From assembly GCA_947306175.1 (NCBI GenBank), contig CAMZFV010000010.1:1-64000 (forward strand): a DNA stretch of 64,000 nucleotides, read 5' to 3'. Within the stretch, counting starts at the first letter, position 1. Each line of letters begins with the position of its first letter. Below are positions 18,812 to 25,996 of the stretch, in pieces. A program made the position numbers and the translations under genes. Source of the stretch: an uncultured Prevotellaceae bacterium (lineage in GTDB: Bacteria; Bacteroidota; Bacteroidia; Bacteroidales; Muribaculaceae). Below the pieces are notes generated by a model. The model saw nothing but the letters and a program-made list of their open reading frames with translations, was not told the DNA's origin and ran no database searches.

Positions 18812-18819
18812 CAAAGGTA
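18812..18819 (-). promoter_or_regulatory. -7 box for prmC
   Basis: CAAAGGTA reads TACCTTTG on the minus strand, 20 bases upstream of the prmC start. Confidence 0.55.
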
Positions 18820-18894
18820 GCATAAAAAGATAGCAGATAAGAAGATTTTTTTGAAATTTTCTTATAAATCATCAAATTATTTGGAAAATTGTTG

Positions 18895-18902
18895 TAACTT
18901 TG
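18895..18902 (+). promoter_or_regulatory. -7 box for the Lrp-family regulator
   Basis: TAACTTTG matches the -7 consensus and implies a leader of about 115 bases before the ATG at 19023. That is long enough to hold autoregulatory sites. Confidence 0.5.
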
Positions 18903-19022
18903 TAGCGTCGCAGGTATGAAGTTCGTACTAGCTCATAATATTTGCACTTTGTAAATGAACGTGTTGAACCCGCTAATTATCTTTAATAAGCATACATTAT
19001 AAACTATAAAACTATATTACTT

Positions 19023-19505
19023 ATGGCAACAAAACTTGATTCTCTCGACTACAAAATTTTGAAAATGCTGTCATTGAATGCCCGTAAACCCTATTTGGAG
19101 ATTGCAAGAGCTTGCAATGTTTCGGGTGCAGCTATCCACCAGCGTATCCAGAAGCTCTATAATATGGGCGTCATCAAGGGGTCCATCTCGCTCATCGACC
19201 CCACATCGGTGGGCTACCAGACTTGCGCCTATATCGGCTTCTTCTTGAATGACCCCTCCAAATTTGACGAGGTGGTGGCCAGGCTCAAGACTGTCCCCGA
19301 GGTTGTGGAATGCTATTTCACCACGGGTAAGTACGACCTGTTCATCAAGCTCTATGCCCAGAACAACGACCACCTGCTGCAAGTCATCCACGACCGCTTC
19401 ATGAAGATGGGTCTGGGCCGCAGCGAGACGCTGATCACGTTCAAGGAGGTATTCAAGCGCCAGATTCCCATCGACCCCGATGGCGATAGTGGCACAGTAG
19501 AGTAA
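19023..19505 (+). CDS. Lrp/AsnC-family transcriptional regulator
   Basis: This 160-residue protein has an N-terminal winged HTH (LDYKILKMLSLNARKPYLEIARACNVSGAAIHQRIQKLYNMGVI) and a C-terminal RAM/ligand-binding domain (YIGFFLNDPSKFDEVVARLKTVPEVVECYFTTGKYDLFIKLYAQN, in two halves). Lrp-type proteins form octamers and respond to amino acids. It is alone on its transcript, with a terminator directly after it. Confidence 0.93.
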   Translation: MATKLDSLDYKILKMLSLNARKPYLEIARACNVSGAAIHQRIQKLYNMGVIKGSISLIDPTSVGYQTCAYIGFFLNDPSKFDEVVARLKTVPEVVECYFTTGKYDLFIKLYAQNNDHLLQVIHDRFMKMGLGRSETLITFKEVFKRQIPIDPDGDSGTVE

Positions 19506-19515
19506 CAGGAAAACA

Positions 19516-19543
19516 AGGGGGCGAGAAAGTCGCTCCCTTTTTA
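19516..19543 (+). terminator. Terminator after the Lrp gene
   Basis: GGGGGCGA and TCGCTCCC form a GC-rich hairpin with a short loop followed by TTTTT, 11 bases past the stop codon. Confidence 0.85.
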
Positions 19544-19590
19544 ATAATATTAGGTTTCAGGTAGTTTCAGTAAAAAAGGTAAAAAAGATT

Positions 19591-20391
19591 ATGAAAAACA
19601 TCTTAGCAAACAATGATTTCAGCCCGCAGGAGCAAGAGTGGCTCATGACGGCACAACAGATGTGCCAAGAGGCGGCAGTGGTGCTGAAAAGCCGCTTTCG
19701 CCGCCGTGACCTTAACATCGAGGACAAGGGTAGCGCGTTTGATATCGTCACCGAGGCCGACAAGGGCAGCGAGCGCATCATCATCGACACCATTCATGCC
19801 CGTTTCCCCGACCACGCCATCCTGAGCGAGGAAAGCGGCGATGACCACCGCCATGCCCGATGCCAATGGGTTATCGACCCGCTCGACGGCACGGTAAACT
19901 ACAGCGCCGGCCTTGCCACCTATTGCATCTCCATCGGTCTCAAAGTAGATGGCGAAACACGCATGGGTTATGTCTATGCCCCCACACTCGATGAGGAATT
20001 CTTTGCCATTAAGGGCAAGGGAGCCTACGGTCCTTACGGGTGGCTGCAAGCCAAATCCACTACCGAATTGCAACGCGCCGTCATCTCAACAGGCTTCCCC
20101 TACGACAAAGCCACCAACCCCGACAACAACCTGGACCGCGTCACCCTGGTATTGCCCCGCATCAGGGGGCTACGGCGCCTCGGCTCGGCAGCGATGGACC
20201 TGTGCTATGTCGCCGCCGGGTGGCTCGACGGCTACTGGGAACTGAACCTCAAGGAGTGGGACGCCTGTGCCGGTGAACTCATCGCCCTGGAGGCGGGAGC
20301 CATCGTCAAGCGCTACCGCAACGACCACGGCATCTGCATCCTCGCCGCCTGTCCAGGTATCGCCCCAACCCTGCTGCAGATGGTGAAATAG
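19591..20391 (+). CDS. Inositol monophosphatase family protein (SuhB/CysQ type)
   Basis: This 266-residue phosphatase carries the metal-binding motifs of the IMPase superfamily: DIVTEADKGSE, EESGDD, WVIDPLDGTVNYSAGL (normally WxIDPLDGTxNF) and the C-terminal WDACAGELIALEAGA. Substrates of such enzymes include inositol-1-phosphate, 3'-phosphoadenosine phosphates and other sugar phosphates; the sequence alone does not choose between them. It starts 86 bases after the Lrp stop, beyond a terminator, so it probably has its own promoter. Confidence 0.92.
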   Translation: MKNILANNDFSPQEQEWLMTAQQMCQEAAVVLKSRFRRRDLNIEDKGSAFDIVTEADKGSERIIIDTIHARFPDHAILSEESGDDHRHARCQWVIDPLDGTVNYSAGLATYCISIGLKVDGETRMGYVYAPTLDEEFFAIKGKGAYGPYGWLQAKSTTELQRAVISTGFPYDKATNPDNNLDRVTLVLPRIRGLRRLGSAAMDLCYVAAGWLDGYWELNLKEWDACAGELIALEAGAIVKRYRNDHGICILAACPGIAPTLLQMVK

Positions 20392-20413
20392 CCGTAATTC
20401 AAAAAAAAATAAC

Positions 20414-20421
20414 TATCTTTG
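20414..20421 (+). promoter_or_regulatory. -7 box for trpS
   Basis: TATCTTTG matches the -7 consensus, 34 bases before ATG 20456. Confidence 0.55.
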
Positions 20422-20455
20422 CAGCCATCGAAATAAAAATTACAGGATTTTGAAT

Positions 20456-21529
20456 ATGGATAAGAAGATTGTTTTGAGTGGAATACGTCCAACGGGACAG
20501 TTGCATCTGGGTAACTACCTAGGCGCATTAAGTAACTTTGTGAAAATGCAGAACGAGGGCAACTATGACAGTTACTACTTCATTGCCGACCTGCACGCCC
20601 TCACGACCAACCCCGACCCTAAGGAACTGCACACCAACGTGCGCCACATCCTGGCGGAATATCTGGCAGCAGGACTCGACCCCGAGAAGTCAACCATCTT
20701 TGTGCAGAGCGACATTCCCGAGGTGAGCGAGATGTACCTGTTGCTCAACATGCACGTGGGCATCGGCGAGCTGATGCGCACCGCCGCCTTCAAGGACAAA
20801 GCCCGCAAAGCCCTCGGCATTACAGCCCCCACCCAGGGCGATGACGACGAGGACGTGGCCAAGGAAATCATCGGTGCCAGCACCAACAAGCGCGTCAATG
20901 CCGGTCTGTTGACCTACCCCACCCTGATGGCAGTGGATATCCTGATCCAACGCGCTGACTTTGTGCCCGTTGGCAAGGACCAGGAACAACACCTAGAGCT
21001 TACCCGCAGGTTCGCCCGCCGTTTCAACTCGTTCTACAAGACTGAATACTTCAAGGAGCCGCAGAATTTCAACTTCGGCAGTGCGCCCGTCAAGGTGCCC
21101 GGCCTCGATGGCAGCGGCAAGATGGGCAAGAGTGAGGGCAATTGCATCTACCTAGTTGATGACGAGAAGACCATCCGCAAGAAGGTCATGCGCGCCGTGA
21201 CCGACGCTGGTCCCACCGAACCCAACCAACCGATGGCAGAGCCCGTGCAGAACCTCTTCACGATTCTCAAACTCGTGGGCACCCCCGACAAGGTGCAATT
21301 CTTCACCGACGCCTATAACAACTGCTCCATCCGCTATGGCGACCTCAAGAAAGAGATTGCCGAGGATATTGTGGCCATGACGACTCCCATCCGCGAGCGA
21401 ATCCTTGACATCGAGAACGACGATGCCTATCTACACCGCGTCCTGGAGATGGGTGCCGAGCGTGCCCGTGCCCGTGCAGGCAAAACCCTTGCCGACGTGC
21501 GCGAGATCATGGGTATCACCAAGTTCTAA
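20456..21529 (+). CDS. trpS: Tryptophanyl-tRNA synthetase
   Basis: This 357-residue class I synthetase charges tRNA-Trp. The HIGH-equivalent is LHLGNYLG near the N-terminus and the KMSKS-equivalent is GKMGKSEGN. PTLMAVDILIQRADFVPVGKDQEQH is the characteristic Trp/ATP-binding segment. An in-frame TTG at 20450 exists, but ATG 20456 (MDKKIVLSGIRPTG) matches the family start. A hairpin terminator made of repeated words follows. Confidence 0.96.
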   Translation: MDKKIVLSGIRPTGQLHLGNYLGALSNFVKMQNEGNYDSYYFIADLHALTTNPDPKELHTNVRHILAEYLAAGLDPEKSTIFVQSDIPEVSEMYLLLNMHVGIGELMRTAAFKDKARKALGITAPTQGDDDEDVAKEIIGASTNKRVNAGLLTYPTLMAVDILIQRADFVPVGKDQEQHLELTRRFARRFNSFYKTEYFKEPQNFNFGSAPVKVPGLDGSGKMGKSEGNCIYLVDDEKTIRKKVMRAVTDAGPTEPNQPMAEPVQNLFTILKLVGTPDKVQFFTDAYNNCSIRYGDLKKEIAEDIVAMTTPIRERILDIENDDAYLHRVLEMGAERARARAGKTLADVREIMGITKF

Positions 21530-21545
21530 GCAAAACGACTTAAGG

Positions 21546-21614
21546 AAGACAATAAGTACAATAAATACAAATTATTCATTTACAATAGATTGTATTTGTT
21601 GTATTTATTGTTTT
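21546..21614 (+). terminator. Word-repeat terminator after trpS
   Basis: The 25-base arms at 21546-21570 and 21590-21614 are inverted, with about three mismatches, and are themselves built from the repeated words ACAATAA / ATACAA. The 3' arm ends in TTTT. It sits between trpS and the metallopeptidase gene, on the only strand that needs it. Confidence 0.65.
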
Positions 21615-21635
21615 CATTTTATCAATTCACAAGAG

Positions 21636-22346
21636 ATGAAGGGCTACATCGAGGACGAAGAATTTGGGAAAGTTTACCTCGAGCTGCGCCGTGGGATGAC
21701 CTCGGTACGGTTCGTTGTACAGCCCGACGGAAGCCTGCTGATGCGTGCCCCGCTGGGGTCAACCATCGCAATGCTGCGCGACGTGATTGACCGCAACCGT
21801 GAAAAGCTGAGGGCCTTGCCCTGTCCCAACGTGCCTGAATTCCAATTCGGCCAAATCATCGAGTGTTTCAGATGCAGAGTGGTGATAGAGCCCACCAATC
21901 CGCGTCCAGGCTATATCAAGACCCAGTGGGAAGGCGACACCCTGCATGTGCAAGCCTACCCCACCACCGACTTGAACGAACACGACAACAAGCAGTTCAT
22001 GTCAGACATGATCAGCCACGCGATGGAGTATATGGCTCAGAAGGAACTGCTACCCTATGCCCAACAGGTGGCTAACGAACTGGGATTGAAACCTGCCGGC
22101 TTTGAGGTAGGTCGAGGCATGCGCAAATTGGGCCATTGCACAGCCAAGAAGGTGATCCAACTCTCCCGCAACCTCATGTTCCTTCCCGAATCGCTGGTGC
22201 GTTACATCATCTGCCACGAACTCGCCCACATGACTCACCTGAACCACTCCCCGCAATTTCACGCCCTGTGCGACCAATACACCGGCGGCCATGAAAAAGA
22301 ACTGGAACGCCAACTGCGCCAGTTCCATTTCCCCATCCTTAAGTAA
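21636..22346 (+). CDS. YgjP-like zinc metallopeptidase (M48/SprT-like, DUF45)
   Basis: This 236-residue protein has the YgjP (DUF45) architecture. An N-terminal beta region (VYLELRRGMTSVRFVVQPDG) is followed by a helical segment with RKLGHCTAKKVIQLSRNLMFLP (SxWGSC-like) and the zinc site CHELAHMTHLNHSPQFHALCD, where HELAH supplies two ligands and the catalytic Glu. The usual WGSC triad reads LGHC here. The frame is open back to 21405 inside trpS, but ATG 21636 follows an AGAG purine stretch and gives a normal N-terminus. Substrate unknown. Confidence 0.88.
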   Translation: MKGYIEDEEFGKVYLELRRGMTSVRFVVQPDGSLLMRAPLGSTIAMLRDVIDRNREKLRALPCPNVPEFQFGQIIECFRCRVVIEPTNPRPGYIKTQWEGDTLHVQAYPTTDLNEHDNKQFMSDMISHAMEYMAQKELLPYAQQVANELGLKPAGFEVGRGMRKLGHCTAKKVIQLSRNLMFLPESLVRYIICHELAHMTHLNHSPQFHALCDQYTGGHEKELERQLRQFHFPILK

Positions 22347-22370
22347 ATAATTTAGCGTTTCTAATGGTAG

Positions 22371-23411
22371 TCACGGGATGGTGACCTCACCGCAGATGTC
22401 ACTAGCCATGTATTTCTTGACCATGTTGGGGGTATAGCCCTGACCGAAGAGGAACATCAGTTTGGTGATTGCCGCCTCGCTGGTGATGTCATAACCGCTG
22501 ATGACGCCTGCCTCAGAGATGGTGTTGCCTGTCTCGTAGAGGGAGCAGTTTACACCGCCGTTCACACACTGGGTGACATTGACGATAACAACGCCATGGT
22601 CCACCGCCTCGCGGATGCTATTGATGAACCAGGAATGGGTGGGACAGTTGCCGGCACCATAAGTCTTGAGGACGATGCCCTTGATACCAGGGGTGTGGAG
22701 CAGGTGTTTGAGGGTCTGCTCGGTCATGCCGGGATTGAGTTCAAGGAAAATGACGTTGCTGTCCATGTCAGTGCAGACCTTGAGGGGCCGCGGCTGCATC
22801 TTGCGCAGGGCATTGGCGTTATACTCGATATCGAGGCCGATTTCTGCGAGTTCGGGGTAGTTGAAACTCTTGAAAGCGTTGAAGTTGTCGGCGCTCATCT
22901 TGGTGGCACGGTTGCCACGCCACAGGTAGTTTTCGAACAGGATGGCGACTTCCTGGACGCGTGGACGCCCTTTCTCATCGATAGCGGCAGCGACTTGCAG
23001 GGCGGTGATCAGATTTTCCTCACCATCGGTCCGCACCTCGCCGATGGGCAGCTGTGAACCCGTGATGATAACGGGCTTACTCAGGTTCTCGAGCATGAAA
23101 CTCAACGCCGAAGCCGTAAACGCCATTGTGTCGGTGCCATGCAGGACGACAAAACCGTCGTAGCGGTCATAGCGCTCTTCAATGGCCAGGGCAATGTCAC
23201 GCCAATGTGACGGATCCATATTGGAACTGTCGATGGGCGGGTTGAACTGGATATTATCGATGTCATAGTCCAGTTTCTTGATTTTGGGCACATTGTCCAT
23301 CAGATGAGAGAAATCAAACGGCTGTAAGGCCCGGGTCTCGGGATTCTCAATCATGCCAATGGTTCCACCAGTATAGATGATGAGTATCTTAGGGCGTTTG
23401 TTGGTTAACAT
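22371..23411 (-). CDS. ansA: Type I L-asparaginase
   Basis: This 346-residue enzyme hydrolyses asparagine to aspartate and ammonia. It has the two catalytic threonine motifs, IIYTGGTIGM near the N-terminus and VVLHGTDTMAFTASALSFML. GSQLPIGEVRTDGEENLITAL and the VLKTYGAGNCPT segment are typical of the cytoplasmic AnsA type. There is no signal peptide. It is convergent with the metallopeptidase gene, with 24 bases between them, and lies 24 bases downstream of the esterase gene on the same strand. Confidence 0.94.
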   Translation of the reverse strand: MLTNKRPKILIIYTGGTIGMIENPETRALQPFDFSHLMDNVPKIKKLDYDIDNIQFNPPIDSSNMDPSHWRDIALAIEERYDRYDGFVVLHGTDTMAFTASALSFMLENLSKPVIITGSQLPIGEVRTDGEENLITALQVAAAIDEKGRPRVQEVAILFENYLWRGNRATKMSADNFNAFKSFNYPELAEIGLDIEYNANALRKMQPRPLKVCTDMDSNVIFLELNPGMTEQTLKHLLHTPGIKGIVLKTYGAGNCPTHSWFINSIREAVDHGVVIVNVTQCVNGGVNCSLYETGNTISEAGVISGYDITSEAAITKLMFLFGQGYTPNMVKKYMASDICGEVTIP

Positions 23412-23435
23412 AATGGTATTGTTAGGTTTCGTGGT

Positions 23436-24356
23436 TTATTGTTTCATGAGTTCCGCTCCACGAGCAAACGCCTTGGAAAAGAACATCATGTGATAGTCAA
23501 GCGAATTCACCCAATAGTCCCAACTGTGACGTCCGGGGCGCACCGTGAAATCGTGGTCGATGCCTTTCTCGACCAACTGCTCGTGCAGGGCGATGTTGTT
23601 CTTGATGAAGATGTCGTTCAGACCATCGTCGATGATGATATTCTGGGCGGGTTGCAAGGGACAAGCCTTCAACTGGTCCACCAGATTGCACACGGCATGA
23701 TCGCGCCAGCACTTTTCGTTTTCGGCCTGCTCGCCCAGACGGTCCTTGATGTGCCACTTGTCGGGGTATTGGGTAATGTCCATGTTGCCGCTCATGCTGC
23801 CGCAAGACCAGAACACGTCGGGATGGCGCCATGCCAGGAACAATGAGCCGTGACCACCCATGCTCAGACCAGTGATAGCGCGCATGAAGCGGTTAGCAAA
23901 GGTGCGGTAATGGCTGTCGATGTACTCCACCAACTCCTTGCTCACGTAGGTCTCAAACTGCATTTGGGGATCGATTGGCGAGTCAAAATACCAGCTGTCC
24001 TGACCGTCGGGACAAACGATAATGACTCCATACTGGTCAGCCAGCGCATCGATATTAGTCTTTTTACTCCAATCGCTGTAGCAGCCAAAGGCGCCATGCA
24101 ACAGGTAGAGCACGGGGTAGCGCTCCTTTTGCTTATCGGCGGCAAAGTAACATTGAGGCTTGATGACCACATTCTTAATCATGCGGTTCATCTTTTGGCT
24201 CATCACCTCAATAGTGTCGGCTTGAGGTGGTGTTTGCACTTCTTCAACACCATCCTTGGGCGCTGCAGCATTGGGAGCGGGATGGGCACAAGCACCTGCT
24301 GTCATGAACATGACGGTCGCTACCAGCACAATCGATTTCAGGAATATCTTTTTCAT
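23436..24356 (-). CDS. Secreted esterase of the feruloyl/acetyl-esterase (esterase D-like) family
   Basis: This 306-residue alpha/beta hydrolase has a signal peptide (MKKIFLKSIVLVATVMFMTAGACA, possibly lipidated at the Cys), a short linker, and then YPVLYLLHGAFGCYSDW (oxyanion region) and the nucleophile elbow GLSMGGHGS. A late Asp (IIIDDGLNDIF) and GRHSWDYW supply the remaining triad. Relatives remove acyl groups from plant polysaccharides or hydrolyse formylglutathione and trehalose-ester substrates; here polysaccharide de-esterification is a guess. The ATG overlaps the tadA stop (ATGA), so translation is coupled. Confidence 0.85.
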   Translation of the reverse strand: MKKIFLKSIVLVATVMFMTAGACAHPAPNAAAPKDGVEEVQTPPQADTIEVMSQKMNRMIKNVVIKPQCYFAADKQKERYPVLYLLHGAFGCYSDWSKKTNIDALADQYGVIIVCPDGQDSWYFDSPIDPQMQFETYVSKELVEYIDSHYRTFANRFMRAITGLSMGGHGSLFLAWRHPDVFWSCGSMSGNMDITQYPDKWHIKDRLGEQAENEKCWRDHAVCNLVDQLKACPLQPAQNIIIDDGLNDIFIKNNIALHEQLVEKGIDHDFTVRPGRHSWDYWVNSLDYHMMFFSKAFARGAELMKQ

Positions 24357-24817
24357 TTCTCTTTGGTTTTTAATGGTCGTTTTTTCTTGAAAAAGTCGGT
24401 CATCAGTTTTGCGCACTCGTCACCCAGCACGCCCGACGTGACTGTCGTCTTGGGGTGAAACGGGGCAGCACACTGGGTGTGAAAACCTCGCTTGTCATCG
24501 GCTGCGCCATACACAATGCGGGGAATCTGGCTCCAGGCCAAAGCCCCGGCACACATCAGGCAAGGCTCCACCGTGACATACAGGGTGCAGTCAGTCAGAT
24601 ACTTGCCTCCCAAGGTCGCTGCGGCGGCTGTGATGGCCTGCATCTCGGCATGGGCGGTGACATCGGTGAGGGTCTCAGTCAGGTTGTGGCCACGACCGAT
24701 AATACGCCCCTTGCACACGATGACGGCGCCGATGGGCACCTCGTCACGGTCGAGCGCTTTGTGGGCCTCGTCGAGTGCCATGCGCATATACTTGATGTCG
24801 ATATCCTCGTTATTCAT
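24353..24817 (-). CDS. tadA: tRNA-specific adenosine deaminase (TadA)
   Basis: This 154-residue deaminase converts adenosine 34 of tRNA-Arg(ACG) to inosine. The zinc site is HAEMQA with PCLMCAGAL, preceded by PIGAVIV and GRGHN as in TadA. Its start overlaps the stop of the upstream BspA-like gene (TGATG) and its stop overlaps the esterase start (ATGA). A nucleoside deaminase with another substrate cannot be fully excluded, but TadA is the best fit. Confidence 0.9.
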   Translation of the reverse strand: MNNEDIDIKYMRMALDEAHKALDRDEVPIGAVIVCKGRIIGRGHNLTETLTDVTAHAEMQAITAAAATLGGKYLTDCTLYVTVEPCLMCAGALAWSQIPRIVYGAADDKRGFHTQCAAPFHPKTTVTSGVLGDECAKLMTDFFKKKRPLKTKEK

Positions 24818-25989
24818 CAGTTCAGCATTACTTTACGGCAGATGTCGCCCACACGAACGATGTACACGCGGGGGCCAGGCAAGCTGATACAGTTATTGAC
24901 TGCGGGACGCTCATACCACAGGTTGCCATATACGTCGTAGATAAATGTCCACATCCCGTGGGTGTCGCCCTCGATATAGATGGTGCCGTCCAGCCCCAAA
25001 ATGGTGATATCACCCTCGGGTCGGTCCTCCTTGACATCCTCGATGGCGGTAGGCTCGGAGGTGGCCACCAGTTGCAGGTCTTCATCGTCATACATTAGCG
25101 TGGTGGGCACGACCAGATAGTCGGTGCTTGCCGCTCCAATGGGCAGGAAATAACGACGGGCGGCGGTAATTGCCATCAGATAGCCGTCGGGACCGTAAAT
25201 CTTGTAAGCCAAGTCATTTCCCAACGTGAGGGCTGTCCAGTTTTGGCCCACGTTTTCCTGTTGCATGGTGGGAGGTGAGGCAAGCCCCTCATCAATCCAC
25301 ATCGAGAAGACCTCATCGTTACCCCACACCACGTCATCCTGGTAATGCTGGGCGATGGCATTATCAGCCACCATGACATGGACTCCGTCACAACCCTCAA
25401 AGGCATCATTGCCCTTAACATAGGGTGGAATGGCGGCATCACTATACACCTCATCGAGGTTCACGCAATAGCCGAAAGCGCTCTCACCGATGTACCGCAG
25501 CGAGGCGGGCAGGAATATTGTACTCAGACTGGTGCAATCCTCAAAGGCACCTTTCTCGATAGAAGTCACCCCTTCGGGCAGGACAATGTGGCTCACGGCG
25601 GTGCCAGCCAGCATGTAACGGCTCACGGCGGTCAATCCGAGCGGCAGGGTGATGTCGGTCAACTCCTCGGCATCGGCAAAGGCCGCCTCGCCGATCATGG
25701 TGACGCTATTGGGTATCTGCACCTCGGTCACTGCCGACTGCCAGAATGCCCTCGGCGCAATGGCAGCCACCTCATAGTTCACGCCGTCGCAATATACCCG
25801 TTCGGGCAGAATGATGCAACCCTCATAATGGTTCACACCGTCATGATAGGCGGGTACGACAGCCACCTGGGTATCGCTGATGATGTTGTAGAAAATGCCG
25901 TTGGCCTCGATGTCCTGTGCCTGGGCTGGAAATGCCGTGCACAGTACCAAGGCGGTTAGTATCAATATGTTGGCAATCTTATTTCTCAT
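24817..25989 (-). CDS. BspA-like leucine-rich-repeat secreted protein (short form)
   Basis: This 390-residue protein has a signal peptide (MRNKIANILILTALVLCTAFPAQA), a short beta domain (IEANGIFYNIISDTQVAVV) and about six LRR_5 repeats to residue ~200, e.g. AFADAEELTDITLPLGLTAVS. The remainder is not LRR and includes a Sec-type C-terminal strand region (WYERPAVNNCISLPGPRVYIVRVGDICRKVMLN) that resembles a T9SS-like or Por sorting-domain ending, though I cannot prove it. It has no dockerin. It sits between murF-alr and tadA with an 8-base gap and a 1-base overlap, an unexpected place for a surface protein. Confidence 0.85.
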   Translation of the reverse strand: MRNKIANILILTALVLCTAFPAQAQDIEANGIFYNIISDTQVAVVPAYHDGVNHYEGCIILPERVYCDGVNYEVAAIAPRAFWQSAVTEVQIPNSVTMIGEAAFADAEELTDITLPLGLTAVSRYMLAGTAVSHIVLPEGVTSIEKGAFEDCTSLSTIFLPASLRYIGESAFGYCVNLDEVYSDAAIPPYVKGNDAFEGCDGVHVMVADNAIAQHYQDDVVWGNDEVFSMWIDEGLASPPTMQQENVGQNWTALTLGNDLAYKIYGPDGYLMAITAARRYFLPIGAASTDYLVVPTTLMYDDEDLQLVATSEPTAIEDVKEDRPEGDITILGLDGTIYIEGDTHGMWTFIYDVYGNLWYERPAVNNCISLPGPRVYIVRVGDICRKVMLN

Positions 25990-25996
25990 GTTGATA

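Noticed and set aside
21405..21635. N-terminal extension of the YgjP-like gene into trpS
   Set aside because: The extension would overlap trpS and translate its terminator; ATG 21636 gives the family-like start.
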